Source of the DNA: Myxococcales bacterium
Lineage (GTDB): Bacteria; Myxococcota_A; Polyangia; Polyangiales; Polyangiaceae
Direction: 5' to 3'
DNA: 64,000 nucleotides
Assembly: GCA_004193285.1 (NCBI GenBank)
Contig: SECP01000019.1
Coordinates: forward strand, 62,001 to 126,000
In this document: one piece after another, positions 8,275 to 15,341 of the stretch
Position numbering within the stretch: the stretch's first letter is position 1
How the letters are laid out: each line of letters starts with the position of its first letter
Made by a program: the position numbers and the translations under genes
The notes under the pieces: generated by a model
The model's input: the letters and a program-made list of their open reading frames with translations, nothing else
What the model was told of the DNA's origin: nothing
Database searches by the model: none

Positions 8275-8715
8275 ATGGCGGAGGCTCATTTCCCGGCGTT
8301 GTGGCTGGCATTTCGCGGCGCGGGCGGCCGCCAGCGGGACCGCGTGATCGTGGGCGTAGCGGCCGCGTTCGCTCACATCGTTACCGCGGACGGCGTGGTG
8401 CAGAGCTCCGAGACGCAACGCTTCGTCGACGTGGTGCGCGGCTCTCGGCTCGCGGCCGAAGACGCCGCGACGCTTCAGGAGCTGTCGCAGGCGTTCGCGG
8501 CGCTCGTCAGCGCGCGGCTCTCGGCTCCCGAGCTCGGCCGCGCGGAGTGTCTGCGAGTCTTGAGCGAGCTGGGGCTGGACCCGATGCGTCGCGAGCTCAT
8601 CTGGAGCGCGGCCAAAGCCGCCCTGCTGGCCGACGCGCAGCTCGGCGCGAGCGAGCGTGCGGCGGAAGAAGAAATTCGCGCCGCTCTCGGTATTCGCGCG
8701 GGCTCACTTGGATGA
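8275..8715 (+). CDS. TerB-like alpha-helical protein
   Basis: A 146-residue all-helical protein resembling the TerB/TerB-like family: GVAAAFAHIVTADGVVQSSETQRFVDVVR at residues ~24-52 is the hallmark first segment with DG...E spacing, and a second similar half ends with LLADAQLGASERAAEEEIRAALG. TerB-like domains act in membrane-stress and metal-related complexes. The start chosen is ATG at 8275; an in-frame ATG at 8251 would add eight residues, and neither has a strong ribosome site. It lies upstream of hemD on the same strand. Confidence 0.7.
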   Translation: MAEAHFPALWLAFRGAGGRQRDRVIVGVAAAFAHIVTADGVVQSSETQRFVDVVRGSRLAAEDAATLQELSQAFAALVSARLSAPELGRAECLRVLSELGLDPMRRELIWSAAKAALLADAQLGASERAAEEEIRAALGIRAGSLG

Positions 8716-8749
8716 ACGAAACATTCGTGAAACGAGGTGAGCGGCATGT

Positions 8750-9658
8750 ATGGGAAGCGCGGCGATGTCCCACTCCGTGAGCCCTCCTCCCTCCGAACCG
8801 GCTGGACCCTTGAGTGGCCTGCGCGTCGTCTGCTTCGAGAGTCGCCGCAGCGCAGAATCCAGCCGGATGATCGCGCGTCAGGGGGGCGTCCCCATCGAAG
8901 CCCCAACCCTTCGAGAGGTGCCCCTGCGCGGTCCTTCCGGAATCGACGAGCTCGAGCGCGAGCTCCAGGAGGGCGTGCCGGTTCTGCTCGTCTTGCTCAC
9001 GGGGGTCGGCACGGAGCTGCTCATCGAAGGCCTCGCCCAAGGCTCTTCTCGAGAGCGCGCGCTCGCCTTTCTTGGCGCCCCGACCACGACTCTCGTTTGC
9101 CGCGGTCCGAAGCCTCACGCCGCGCTGAAGCCGGTCGGTTTGAAGCCGGCGGTGATCGTGGGGGAGCCCAACACGTGGCGTGACGTGCTGCGCGAGATCG
9201 ACGACCGCCAGCTGCTCGCTCAAAACAGCGTGTACGTTCAGGAGTACGGTCGCACGAACGCGGAGCTCGTGAAGGGCCTCGCCGAGCGCGGAGCGCGGAG
9301 CGTGCGCCAGATCAAGACCTACGCCTGGCAGTTGCCGGACGACCTAGCGCCCCTGCACGCCGCGATCGAGCGTATCGCCGAAGACGACGCCGAGGTCGCG
9401 CTCTTCACGAGCGGCATTCAGCTCACGCACTTGCTGCAAGTTGCGGAAGAGCGTGGGCGAACCCAGCAGCTTTACCGAGGTCTCGAGCGCATGGTCATCG
9501 CCTCCGTCGGGCCGCTGACGTCGGAGGCGCTCTCGGCCGCAGGCCTCCGCCCCGACATCGAGCCGGACCACCCCAAGCTGGGGCACCTGATGGTGGCGCT
9601 GGCGGAGCTCGCCCCGAGCAAGTTGGCGGAGAAGCGCGGCTCGGAGCGGCGCTCCTGA
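8750..9658 (+). CDS. hemD: Uroporphyrinogen-III synthase
   Basis: Cyclises hydroxymethylbilane to uroporphyrinogen III, the branch point to heme, siroheme and B12. The 302-residue product shows the bilobed HEM4 pattern: GLRVVCFESRRSAESSRMIARQGG at the N-lobe, LLTGVGTELLIEGL, VYVQEYGRTNAELVKGLAERGARSVRQIKTYAW across the linker, ALFTSGIQLTHLL, and IASVGPLTSEALSAAGLRPDIEPDHP near the end. AGGTGA at 8735-8740 precedes the ATG at 8750; ATG at 8765 is also in frame. It is convergent with the B12-riboswitch lipoprotein operon, with one base between the stops. Confidence 0.88.
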   Translation: MGSAAMSHSVSPPPSEPAGPLSGLRVVCFESRRSAESSRMIARQGGVPIEAPTLREVPLRGPSGIDELERELQEGVPVLLVLLTGVGTELLIEGLAQGSSRERALAFLGAPTTTLVCRGPKPHAALKPVGLKPAVIVGEPNTWRDVLREIDDRQLLAQNSVYVQEYGRTNAELVKGLAERGARSVRQIKTYAWQLPDDLAPLHAAIERIAEDDAEVALFTSGIQLTHLLQVAEERGRTQQLYRGLERMVIASVGPLTSEALSAAGLRPDIEPDHPKLGHLMVALAELAPSKLAEKRGSERRS

Positions 9659-9659
9659 G

Positions 9660-10388
9660 CTAGTCGGGGTGAATCACGCCGACCGCGTCCAAGTCGAATC
9701 CGCTCGCGGTGCCGCCAGGAGCCAGAGTCTCCAGATCCCGAATACGTACGAAGCGCGCGTGACTGAGGCCGACGTCCGCGAGGTCGAAGGCGTCGCCCCC
9801 GGACTTTTCCGGGTCGAGCGGCACCAGCGCTTCCGCGTCGTACTGCAGCGTCGGGGTGAAGCCGGCGCAGCCCGGGAAGCGGCCCTCGTCGTCGCCATCG
9901 GTGTCGCACTCGAACGAGCGCCACGTCCGGCCATCTTCGCTGACCGCTACCTCGCCGAGCTCCGCGAACACTTGGGACGCGTCGCCCTCGGGCCAGAAAG
10001 GATTTTCGAACACGACGAGGTCCGCGCCCGGGCCGTCCACGAAGCCGTGGTCGCCGAAGCCGAGCACGATCTCGCCGCCGGCGCCGAGCGAGAGCACGTC
10101 GAGCGAGCCTTTGAGCTGCCCGCCGCCGCGAGGCGCACCGAGCACGATGTCCGGCAGCTCCTCTGCGTTGTAACCAGCGCCGTCGCCGGGGGTGAAGGAT
10201 TCGACGCTGCTGGCGTACAGAGCTCCGCTAGGCGCGGGTGCGGTCGGGGCTCCGCCGGCCGCATCACCGCCCGCTGCATCACCGCCCGCGCCCATCGGCG
10301 CCGGGGCGCCGTCTTCCGCGCTGCAGCCCACGACGAGCGTGAGCAGCAGCGCGCAGCCGAGGCTTGTCAGCGAGTGACCTTCGACCAT
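9660..10388 (-). CDS. Lipoprotein of the LIC_13355/cell-surface-protein type, second gene of B12-riboswitch operon
   Basis: A 242-residue lipoprotein with lipobox LVVGC (C22) and an Ala/Gly linker. The ~190-residue mature domain has a distinctive pattern: SFTPGDGAGYNAEELPDIVLG, GPRGGG-like GAPRGGGQLKGSLDVLSLG, GEIVLGFGDHGFVDGPGADLVVFENPF, a VAVSEDGRTWRSFECD strand, CAGFTP, GGDAFDLADVGLSHARFVRIRD and GFDLDAVGV at the end. This looks like a beta-sandwich family found on bacterial surfaces. The ATG at 10388 lies 22 nt inside the end of the upstream lipoprotein gene, so the pair is translationally linked. The function is unknown; B12 binding or transport is inferred only from the riboswitch. Confidence 0.82.
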   Translation of the reverse strand: MVEGHSLTSLGCALLLTLVVGCSAEDGAPAPMGAGGDAAGGDAAGGAPTAPAPSGALYASSVESFTPGDGAGYNAEELPDIVLGAPRGGGQLKGSLDVLSLGAGGEIVLGFGDHGFVDGPGADLVVFENPFWPEGDASQVFAELGEVAVSEDGRTWRSFECDTDGDDEGRFPGCAGFTPTLQYDAEALVPLDPEKSGGDAFDLADVGLSHARFVRIRDLETLAPGGTASGFDLDAVGVIHPD

Positions 10389-11050
10389 GGGAAACCGCTG
10401 GCTCCGCAGCCTGCCTCGAGGTCTTCCGGATCTGCAGTGGCTTCGCTGTCTTGCGCCTCCGCGAGCGTCTTCAGCCCGAACGCCGCCGTGCAGTAGTAGA
10501 AAGCGTCGTCGGTGGGCTCCGTGTACACGATCTTCGAGAACGCGCCCGGGTTGTACTCGCTGTCGCACGAGGTCTGGGTGTAGACGACGTTCGCCTCGCT
10601 GTCGTACGCGGCGATGCCCGAGCTGTTCCAGAAGGACGACGTGATCTCCACCGTCCCCACGAACTCCTCCTCCCAAGTGCCCACGAGCTCGAAGCCCTGG
10701 CTGGCTGCGCCGCCCGCGCCGCCGGCTCCGGCCGCGCCGCCTTCAGCGGTTTCGCCGTAGTTGCCGAACTCGCAAGTCTCGGTGGGGACGCCGCCCGCAC
10801 CGCCCACCTGCGCGCCGCCTTGGGCGTCCGCGCCGCCTTGGTCAGTGGCGCCGCCCTGGTCAGTGGCGCCGCCCTGTCCGCTGCCCGCGTTGCCGCCAGC
10901 CTCGGGACCGTCGCCGCCGCCGTTGTCGCCGGCTTGCGCGCTGCCGGCCGAGCCTGCGGCGCCCACCGGGCTGCTTTCGTCGTCGTCGCCGCAGGCAAAG
11001 GTGAGCGCGGTCGAGAGGGCCAGAATCGAGGCAATATGTAGAGTCTTCAC
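10367..11050 (-). CDS. Lipoprotein, first gene downstream of the cobalamin riboswitch
   Basis: A 227-residue lipoprotein. The GTG start is supported by a strong ribosome site GAGGAG (11056-11061) five bases away. The signal peptide ends in LTFAC (C20), followed by a Gly/Ala/Gln-rich repeat linker with GGATDQ repeated twice. The C-terminal ~110 residues form a compact domain: ELVGTWEEEFVGTVEITSS, a YDSEANVVYTQT strand, FSKIVYTEP, DDAFYYCTAAFGLKTL and CGASGFPWSKVT, with several cysteines. I do not recognise an enzyme. Its place directly behind a B12 riboswitch suggests a role in corrinoid capture at the cell surface. Confidence 0.82.
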   Translation of the reverse strand: MKTLHIASILALSTALTFACGDDDESSPVGAAGSAGSAQAGDNGGGDGPEAGGNAGSGQGGATDQGGATDQGGADAQGGAQVGGAGGVPTETCEFGNYGETAEGGAAGAGGAGGAASQGFELVGTWEEEFVGTVEITSSFWNSSGIAAYDSEANVVYTQTSCDSEYNPGAFSKIVYTEPTDDAFYYCTAAFGLKTLAEAQDSEATADPEDLEAGCGASGFPWSKVTR

Positions 11051-11427
11051 GCGAGCTCCTCGCCGGTCCTGGCCGGCGGTGGTCACCCGGTCGAAGAGCG
11101 AGCGCTAATGCAGCACGATGCTGCTTAGCCTCGCCCCATCGACCGTGGGGTGTTCGAGGATCGGGTGAAGGGGGTATCCTGGCTCTCGGAGCATCGACTT
11201 GGCTCGGCCTTCCCCGGTCTTCCCGAGTGGCTGGCGGCTGATCGCCTGGGCTTCGTCGCTCCGATGACAGTGGCGGGACCGCGCCGGAATCTCACCGGCT
11301 TCCCACCCTTCAACCGAAGGGTTACTGAATCGCCGCGGCTCTTAACTCGTGGGTCCCTAGCCGTCAAGCGGCGGCCGCGACGATTTGACGCATTCCGCGG
11401 GCCCTCCGCAGACGTTAGGAAGCGCTG
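11051..11427. other. Intergenic region carrying the riboswitch and expression platform
   Basis: This 377-bp stretch separates two divergent genes. Most of it is the minus-strand cobalamin riboswitch and its expression platform. Between 11051 and 11160 the minus strand also holds hairpin GCAGCA-TCG-TGCTGC (around 11113-11127) and hairpin GCCGG...CCGGC just before the GAGGAG ribosome site. On the plus strand only AGGA at 11417-11420 before the GTG at 11428 stands out. Confidence 0.7.
11160..11345 (-). ncRNA. Cobalamin (B12) riboswitch
   Basis: Read on the minus strand, this stretch contains the conserved core of the cobalamin aptamer in order: GGGAAGCCGGTGAGATTCC (around 11287-11305), CGGCGCGGTCCCGCCACTG with the GCCACTG box at 11268-11274, CGGGGAAGGC, and the B12-box-like GAGCCAGGATACC at 11173-11185. 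A CCCTTC-GGTT-GAAGGG hairpin precedes the core. After it come a CCTCG...CCCCA/TGGGG...CGAGG hairpin and, next to the ribosome site, a GCCGG/CCGGC hairpin. There is no T-run, so control is probably at translation. The downstream gene is the lipoprotein starting at 11050. Confidence 0.9.
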
Positions 11428-11817
11428 GTGACTCGCCGCAGTGCCCCATTCGGGCTGCTCCTTTTCCTGCTCTCGGCTTGCTCGGCGCCCGAGCCCGCGC
11501 CGGTCTCGGTTCAGCTCGTGTCGGACAGCGGCCGGGTAGCGGCGGACGTGGATGTCGTGACGCCGGTCATCCGCGGCAGCAACGAGCTCTACGTGCAGCT
11601 GACGCCGCTGAACGGCTCGGAGGCAGCGCTCGTGGCGGTCGACGCGGCCATGGTGACGCACGGGCATCGCTCTCACGCCGATCGCATCGACCAGGCGGAC
11701 GGGCTCTTTCACGTAGGCTCGCTCGAGTTATTCATGACGGGTCGCTGGCTCATCGAGCTCACGCTGGAGGTCGACGGAGAGGTGGACCACGCCAGCCTTC
11801 CGGTCGATGTGCCGTGA
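11428..11817 (+). CDS. Small lipoprotein with FixH/YtkA-like domain
   Basis: A 129-residue lipoprotein with lipobox LLSAC (C18). The GTG start follows AGGA by 7 nt. The mature domain is an Ig-like beta-sandwich pattern: VQLVSDSGRVAADVDVVTPVIRGSNELYVQLTPL, a central VDAAMVTHGHRSHADRI with histidines at the position where FixH/YtkA-like proteins have metal- or redox-associated residues, then VGSLELFMTGRWLIELTLEVDGEVDHASLPVDV. MTGRWLIELTL is close to the family signature. Its stop overlaps the next gene start (GTGA), so the two act together. A role in copper or heme-copper assembly is possible but not shown. Confidence 0.72.
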   Translation: MTRRSAPFGLLLFLLSACSAPEPAPVSVQLVSDSGRVAADVDVVTPVIRGSNELYVQLTPLNGSEAALVAVDAAMVTHGHRSHADRIDQADGLFHVGSLELFMTGRWLIELTLEVDGEVDHASLPVDVP

Positions 11818-12737
11818 GGGCGCTCGCGTGCGGTGCGCTGGCCTCCACGCTGCTGGCGGCCGGAAGCGCTCGGGGCTGCCCTTGCAGCGATGACTCCGGG
11901 AGCTTTTCGGGCCTCGTCCAGCAAGACGAACGCTACGCAGCAGCGCTGGTGGCCACGTCGCGGCAAGCGCTGGGGCGCTTCGATGCGCTGAGTCACTACT
12001 CCGCGCTCGGCCCAAAGGAGCGCGAAACTTCCGAGGAGCTGCTGCTGCGAGCCGGCTTTCGCGGGCCGGCTCGCTTCGAGGGGGTCGGCGAGCTCGGCTA
12101 CAGCTCGTACCGGTTCCACGCGCCGCGCTTGGCCGAGCAGCAATCGGGGCTGGGGGACGCACTCTTGCGTGCTCGCTACCGAGCTTTCGACGAGGCGATG
12201 CCGCACGAGCGCTTCCCGATGCCGGCGATCTCCTTCACCGCGCTCCTGCGCGCGCCGCTCGGAGCTATCGCCAAGGATCGAGTCGGGAGCTTCGGCTCTG
12301 GTGGCGCGCAGCGCGGCCTCGGCGCGTGGGAAGTGGGCGCTGGCTTCGAGCTCATGCGCGCGGTCGCGCCTCGACTCCAAATCTCGCTTTCGGGGGAAGG
12401 CGCGTACCGCTTCGAAGATCACGTGCTGGGCAGCTCGCGGAAGTTGGGTCCTCGCTTCGACGCCACTCTCGGCTCGCGCGCGCTCGCCACGGACTGGCTC
12501 GCGGCCAGCGTCGCGTTGAGGCTTCGAATGACGGGCGACGTCGCGCTCGCCGGACGCTCGCTGGATGGCACCTCGGAGCGGCTCGTCTCGCTCATCGTTG
12601 GCGCGAGCGCCGCGCATGAACGCAGCCGCTTTCGCTCCGCGCTCACGGTCATCCTGGATCCGCCGGTGGCGGGGCTATCACGGGGGTCCACGGCCGCGAT
12701 CTCGCTCGGCGTTTCGCTCGGAATCGGCATTCGCTGA
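11814..12737 (+). CDS. Exported beta-rich protein, probable outer-membrane barrel, partner of FixH-like lipoprotein
   Basis: A 307-residue protein starting at the GTG that overlaps the TGA of the preceding gene by 4 nt. The N-terminus RALACGALASTLLAAGSARG is a signal peptide followed by CPCSDDSG. The remainder alternates short amphipathic strands (VGELGYSSYRFH, ISFTALLRAPLG, WEVGAGFELMRAVAPRLQISLSGEGAYRF, VAASVALRLRMTGDV) and ends in SLGVSLGIGIR, consistent with an outer-membrane barrel. No family name is certain. Coupling to the FixH-like gene suggests metal- or respiration-related envelope function. Confidence 0.7.
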   Translation: MRALACGALASTLLAAGSARGCPCSDDSGSFSGLVQQDERYAAALVATSRQALGRFDALSHYSALGPKERETSEELLLRAGFRGPARFEGVGELGYSSYRFHAPRLAEQQSGLGDALLRARYRAFDEAMPHERFPMPAISFTALLRAPLGAIAKDRVGSFGSGGAQRGLGAWEVGAGFELMRAVAPRLQISLSGEGAYRFEDHVLGSSRKLGPRFDATLGSRALATDWLAASVALRLRMTGDVALAGRSLDGTSERLVSLIVGASAAHERSRFRSALTVILDPPVAGLSRGSTAAISLGVSLGIGIR

Positions 12738-12803
12738 GCTTTTCCGACACCCGGCGGGAATTTCATCGCCACGGTACTTCGCTTGGGCTATAAACTCCGA
12801 AGG

Positions 12804-12869
12804 ATGCGCGAAGGGATCGCAGCCGCCGCGAGCTACGCGCACGCCACCTTGGTGGGGTCGCGCGTATGA
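12804..12869 (+). CDS. Possible 21-residue upstream ORF coupled to the MBL hydrolase gene
   Basis: An ATG at 12804 opens a 21-codon frame (MREGIAAAASY then AHATLVGSRV) whose TGA overlaps the ATG of the hydrolase gene (ATGA, 12866-12869). TATAAA at 12789-12794 would place a transcript start close to this ATG, so it could be translated without a leader. There is no clear -35 box. Translation would open the hairpin covering the next start codon. It may be fortuitous; only position and overlap support it. Confidence 0.35.
   Translation: MREGIAAAASYAHATLVGSRV
12834..12866 (+). promoter_or_regulatory. Hairpin over the SD and start codon of the MBL hydrolase gene
   Basis: TACGCGC (12834-12840) pairs perfectly with GCGCGTA (12860-12866), which includes the A of the start codon. 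An inner CCAC/GTGG helix adds to it. The only Shine-Dalgarno-like sequence, GGTGGGG (12851-12857), lies inside the hairpin, so initiation would need the structure to open. Confidence 0.5.
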
Positions 12870-13747
12870 AGATCACCTTTTGGGGAGTGCGCGGCAGCAT
12901 CCCTTGCCCCGCGCGCACCCACGTTCACTTCGGCGGCAACACCAGCTGCGTGCACGTCTCGGTCGCGGGCGAGGAGATCATCCTGGATGCCGGCACCGGC
13001 ATTCGCGGTTTGGGTCGCTCCTTTCTGCGCCGCGGTATCGACCGCGCGACGCTGCTCCTCTCCCACACGCACTGGGACCACATCTGCGGCTTCCCGTTCT
13101 TCACGCCCGCCTACGATGCTCGCTGGTCCATGCGCATCCTCGCCGGCCACTTGCCGCATGAGGCCGGCATCCGCTCCGTGCTCGCGAGCCAGATGACCGA
13201 CCCCATGTTCCCCGTGCCGCTCGAGGCGATGCGCGGAGCGCGCGCCTTCGAGGATTTCGCCGCTGGGGACACCTTCATGCTGGGCGAGGCGGCGATCCGG
13301 ACCACTCGCCTCAACCACCCGAACGGGGCCACCGGCTACCGCATCGAGCACGGCGGCGTCTCGTTCTGCTACATCACGGATACGGAGCACACGCCTGGCA
13401 AGCTCGACCCGAACATCCTCGGGTTGATCGAAGGCGCAGATCTCGTGCTCTACGACTCCACGTACACGGACAGCGAGTTTCCTACGAAAGTGGGCTGGGG
13501 GCACTCCACATGGCAGGAGGGCGTCCGGCTCTGCCGAGCGGCAGGCGCGCGGCGCCTGGGCATCTTTCATCACGACCCGGACCATGACGACTCCTTCATG
13601 CGCGGCATCGCCGCCGAAGCGAAGGCAGCGTGGAAGGGCGCGTTCGTCGTGCGCGAGGGACGCTCCGTCTTGCTCCAACCGGGTGAGCGCGGTGAACGCC
13701 TCACGGCGGCGCCTTCGAGCTACGCGGACATCTCGCTTCCGCGTTGA
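12866..13747 (+). CDS. MBL-fold metal-dependent hydrolase
   Basis: The 293-residue product begins MKITFWGVRGSIPCP and carries the metal motif HTHWDH at residues 67-72, with FGGNTSCV, IILDAGTGIRGLG, a later TDTEH, a DSTYTD and IFHHDPDHDD. The GVRGS...GGNTSC opening and the HHDPDHDD end are typical of a bacterial branch related to cyclic-nucleotide phosphodiesterases and RNase Z-like hydrolases. It is probably a cytosolic dinuclear-metal phosphodiesterase; the substrate is unknown. Some members are linked to two-component receivers, but none is adjacent here. Confidence 0.88.
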   Translation: MKITFWGVRGSIPCPARTHVHFGGNTSCVHVSVAGEEIILDAGTGIRGLGRSFLRRGIDRATLLLSHTHWDHICGFPFFTPAYDARWSMRILAGHLPHEAGIRSVLASQMTDPMFPVPLEAMRGARAFEDFAAGDTFMLGEAAIRTTRLNHPNGATGYRIEHGGVSFCYITDTEHTPGKLDPNILGLIEGADLVLYDSTYTDSEFPTKVGWGHSTWQEGVRLCRAAGARRLGIFHHDPDHDDSFMRGIAAEAKAAWKGAFVVREGRSVLLQPGERGERLTAAPSSYADISLPR

Positions 13748-13966
13748 GCGCTGGTCTCACGCCGCGGGCGCCCCGTGACGAGCCTCGCAATCGCAGGCAC
13801 GTTGTAAACGTGGAATGACGCCGCACGGACTGGTGCCCATCGCCGCAAGACCGTCGCCGGTACGATGTAGGTAATGCACGTGAGCCGTCGATCGACCTGA
13901 CGGACACCTCACCCCTTTGCTACCCTTCGAAATGCGGTCGGGGGGCGCGCTGGAGGTTCTCTTACG

Positions 13967-15223
13967 ATGCCGATACCCACCCTACGTCGCAGCTTGTTCG
14001 TCGCGTTCCCCTTGGCCGTCTCCGCCCTGCTTGCGGTGGGCTGCGGAGGTAGCGCGGACGGCAGCAACGTCAGCGGTAGTGGAGACGGCTCGCAAGGCAG
14101 CAACACCGGCGCCGGTAGCCAACCCAGCTTGGGCGACCCCAACAACCCGAACGGGTCGGGCGGCACCGGCAGCAATGGCGGCGTCACCGTCATCAACAAG
14201 GGCTCGGAGTGCGCCAGCAGCTCCGGCACGGCGGACGCGGTGCCCGCGGTGGTGCAGATGGTGGTGGATATCAGCGGGTCCATGAATTGGGCGCCGGGTA
14301 CGATGGACAATCCGCCTCGAGGGCAGGACTCCAAGTGGGACATCACGAGCGCGGCATTGAAGGCTGCGGTCGCCAAGCTCCCTGCCAACATCGCGGTGGG
14401 CGTCAACTTCTACCCCAACAACCCTCCGCGTAACTCCTGCATCCGAAACCGGGTGGACGTCCCCATCAACCTGCTCGGGGCGGCCAACTCGGCGCAGCGG
14501 CGCGCATTCAACACCGCGATCGACGGCGCGGATCCCGACAACGGCACGCCGACTCACGCGGCCTACAACTTCGGTCTGCAAACGCTCAACGGCAGCGATC
14601 TCGAGGGGCGCAAATTCATACTGCTCATCACGGACGGCGTGCCGACGTTCACGCTCGAGTGCATGGGCGCGCAGCCGGAGCCAGGCATGACTCCGGTAGA
14701 CAACGCCCCGCTCATCAGCGCGGTGGAGGCGGCGTACGCCGGCGGTAGCGGCGCGAGCACCTTCGTCATCGGCAGCCCCGGCAGCGAGGACGCGCGCGAA
14801 GACCTCTCCAAGATGGCAAGCCTGGGCGGCACCAAGACGGACGGCTGCTCGGATACCGGCCCGAACTATTGCCACCTGGACATGACGACCGCGCAGGATT
14901 TCGCGGCGGCTCTCACCGCCGGGCTCGCCCAGGTCGCCGGCCAGATCAGCACCTGCGAGTACGTCATCCCGCCGTCTCCGACCGGGCAGACGCTCAACCC
15001 GCAGAAGGTGAACGTCCTCTACACCAAGGGGGACGGCACGGAGTCTTCGCTCGGCAAGGGGAACCCGGACGCTTGCGACGCTGGTTGGAAGTACGACAGC
15101 GAGACCAACCCGACCAAGATCATCCTCTGCGGCTCGGACTGTGAAGGCGTGAAGGCGGACTTGGGCTCGAAGATCGACGTCATCTTCGGTTGCGACACGG
15201 TGGTAGAGCCGCCCGTCAAGTGA
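13967..15223 (+). CDS. Lipoprotein with von Willebrand factor A domain
   Basis: A 418-residue lipoprotein with lipobox LLAVGC (C26) and a ~55-residue Gly/Ser/Asn linker. The VWA domain starts around residue 92. The metal site is complete: DISGS (D101, S103, S105), a Thr in NGTPTHAAY and LITDGVP. The last ~100 residues have paired cysteines (STCEYVIPPSP, CDAGW, LCGSDCEG, GCDTV). GGAGG near 13951 precedes the ATG. Myxobacteria encode many such surface VWA lipoproteins, thought to bind proteins through a metal-dependent adhesion site. It is followed within 10 bp by the threonine-leader promoter. Confidence 0.88.
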   Translation: MPIPTLRRSLFVAFPLAVSALLAVGCGGSADGSNVSGSGDGSQGSNTGAGSQPSLGDPNNPNGSGGTGSNGGVTVINKGSECASSSGTADAVPAVVQMVVDISGSMNWAPGTMDNPPRGQDSKWDITSAALKAAVAKLPANIAVGVNFYPNNPPRNSCIRNRVDVPINLLGAANSAQRRAFNTAIDGADPDNGTPTHAAYNFGLQTLNGSDLEGRKFILLITDGVPTFTLECMGAQPEPGMTPVDNAPLISAVEAAYAGGSGASTFVIGSPGSEDAREDLSKMASLGGTKTDGCSDTGPNYCHLDMTTAQDFAAALTAGLAQVAGQISTCEYVIPPSPTGQTLNPQKVNVLYTKGDGTESSLGKGNPDACDAGWKYDSETNPTKIILCGSDCEGVKADLGSKIDVIFGCDTVVEPPVK

Positions 15224-15230
15224 GCCGGCG

Positions 15231-15259
15231 TTGACGAACGTTGGAGCCGGTCGTATAGA
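15231..15259 (+). promoter_or_regulatory. Sigma70-type promoter of the threonine leader/ThrRS transcript
   Basis: TTGACG (15231-15236) and TATAGA (15254-15259) are separated by exactly 17 nt, close to the ideal housekeeping promoter. Transcription would start near 15266, four or so bases before the leader-peptide ATG, making that leader practically leaderless. It begins 8 bp after the stop of the VWA gene. Confidence 0.65.
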
Positions 15260-15269
15260 AACGGCTCCG

Positions 15270-15341
15270 ATGTTCGCACGGCCTGTGTGCACCACGACGA
15301 CGACGACCCGCAACGGCGGGTTCGGCTTCGTCTGCGCATAA
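15270..15341 (+). CDS. Threonine-rich leader peptide (attenuator) upstream of ThrRS gene
   Basis: A 23-codon frame reads MFARPVC, then six consecutive threonines (codons ACC ACG ACG ACG ACG ACC at 15291-15308), then RNGGFGFVCA and TAA. It sits between a strong promoter and a threonyl-tRNA synthetase-like gene, as thrL-type leaders do before threonine genes. Ribosome stalling at the threonine run when charged tRNA-Thr is scarce would report on exactly the product of the downstream enzyme. It was found from the sequence, not from a known family. The run of six same-amino-acid codons matching the enzyme's own substrate is very unlikely by chance. Confidence 0.8.
   Translation: MFARPVCTTTTTTRNGGFGFVCA

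Noticed and set aside
11160..11345. Riboswitch controlling the plus-strand gene at 11428
   Set aside because: The aptamer motifs (GCCACTG, GAGCCAGGATACC) read correctly only on the minus strand.
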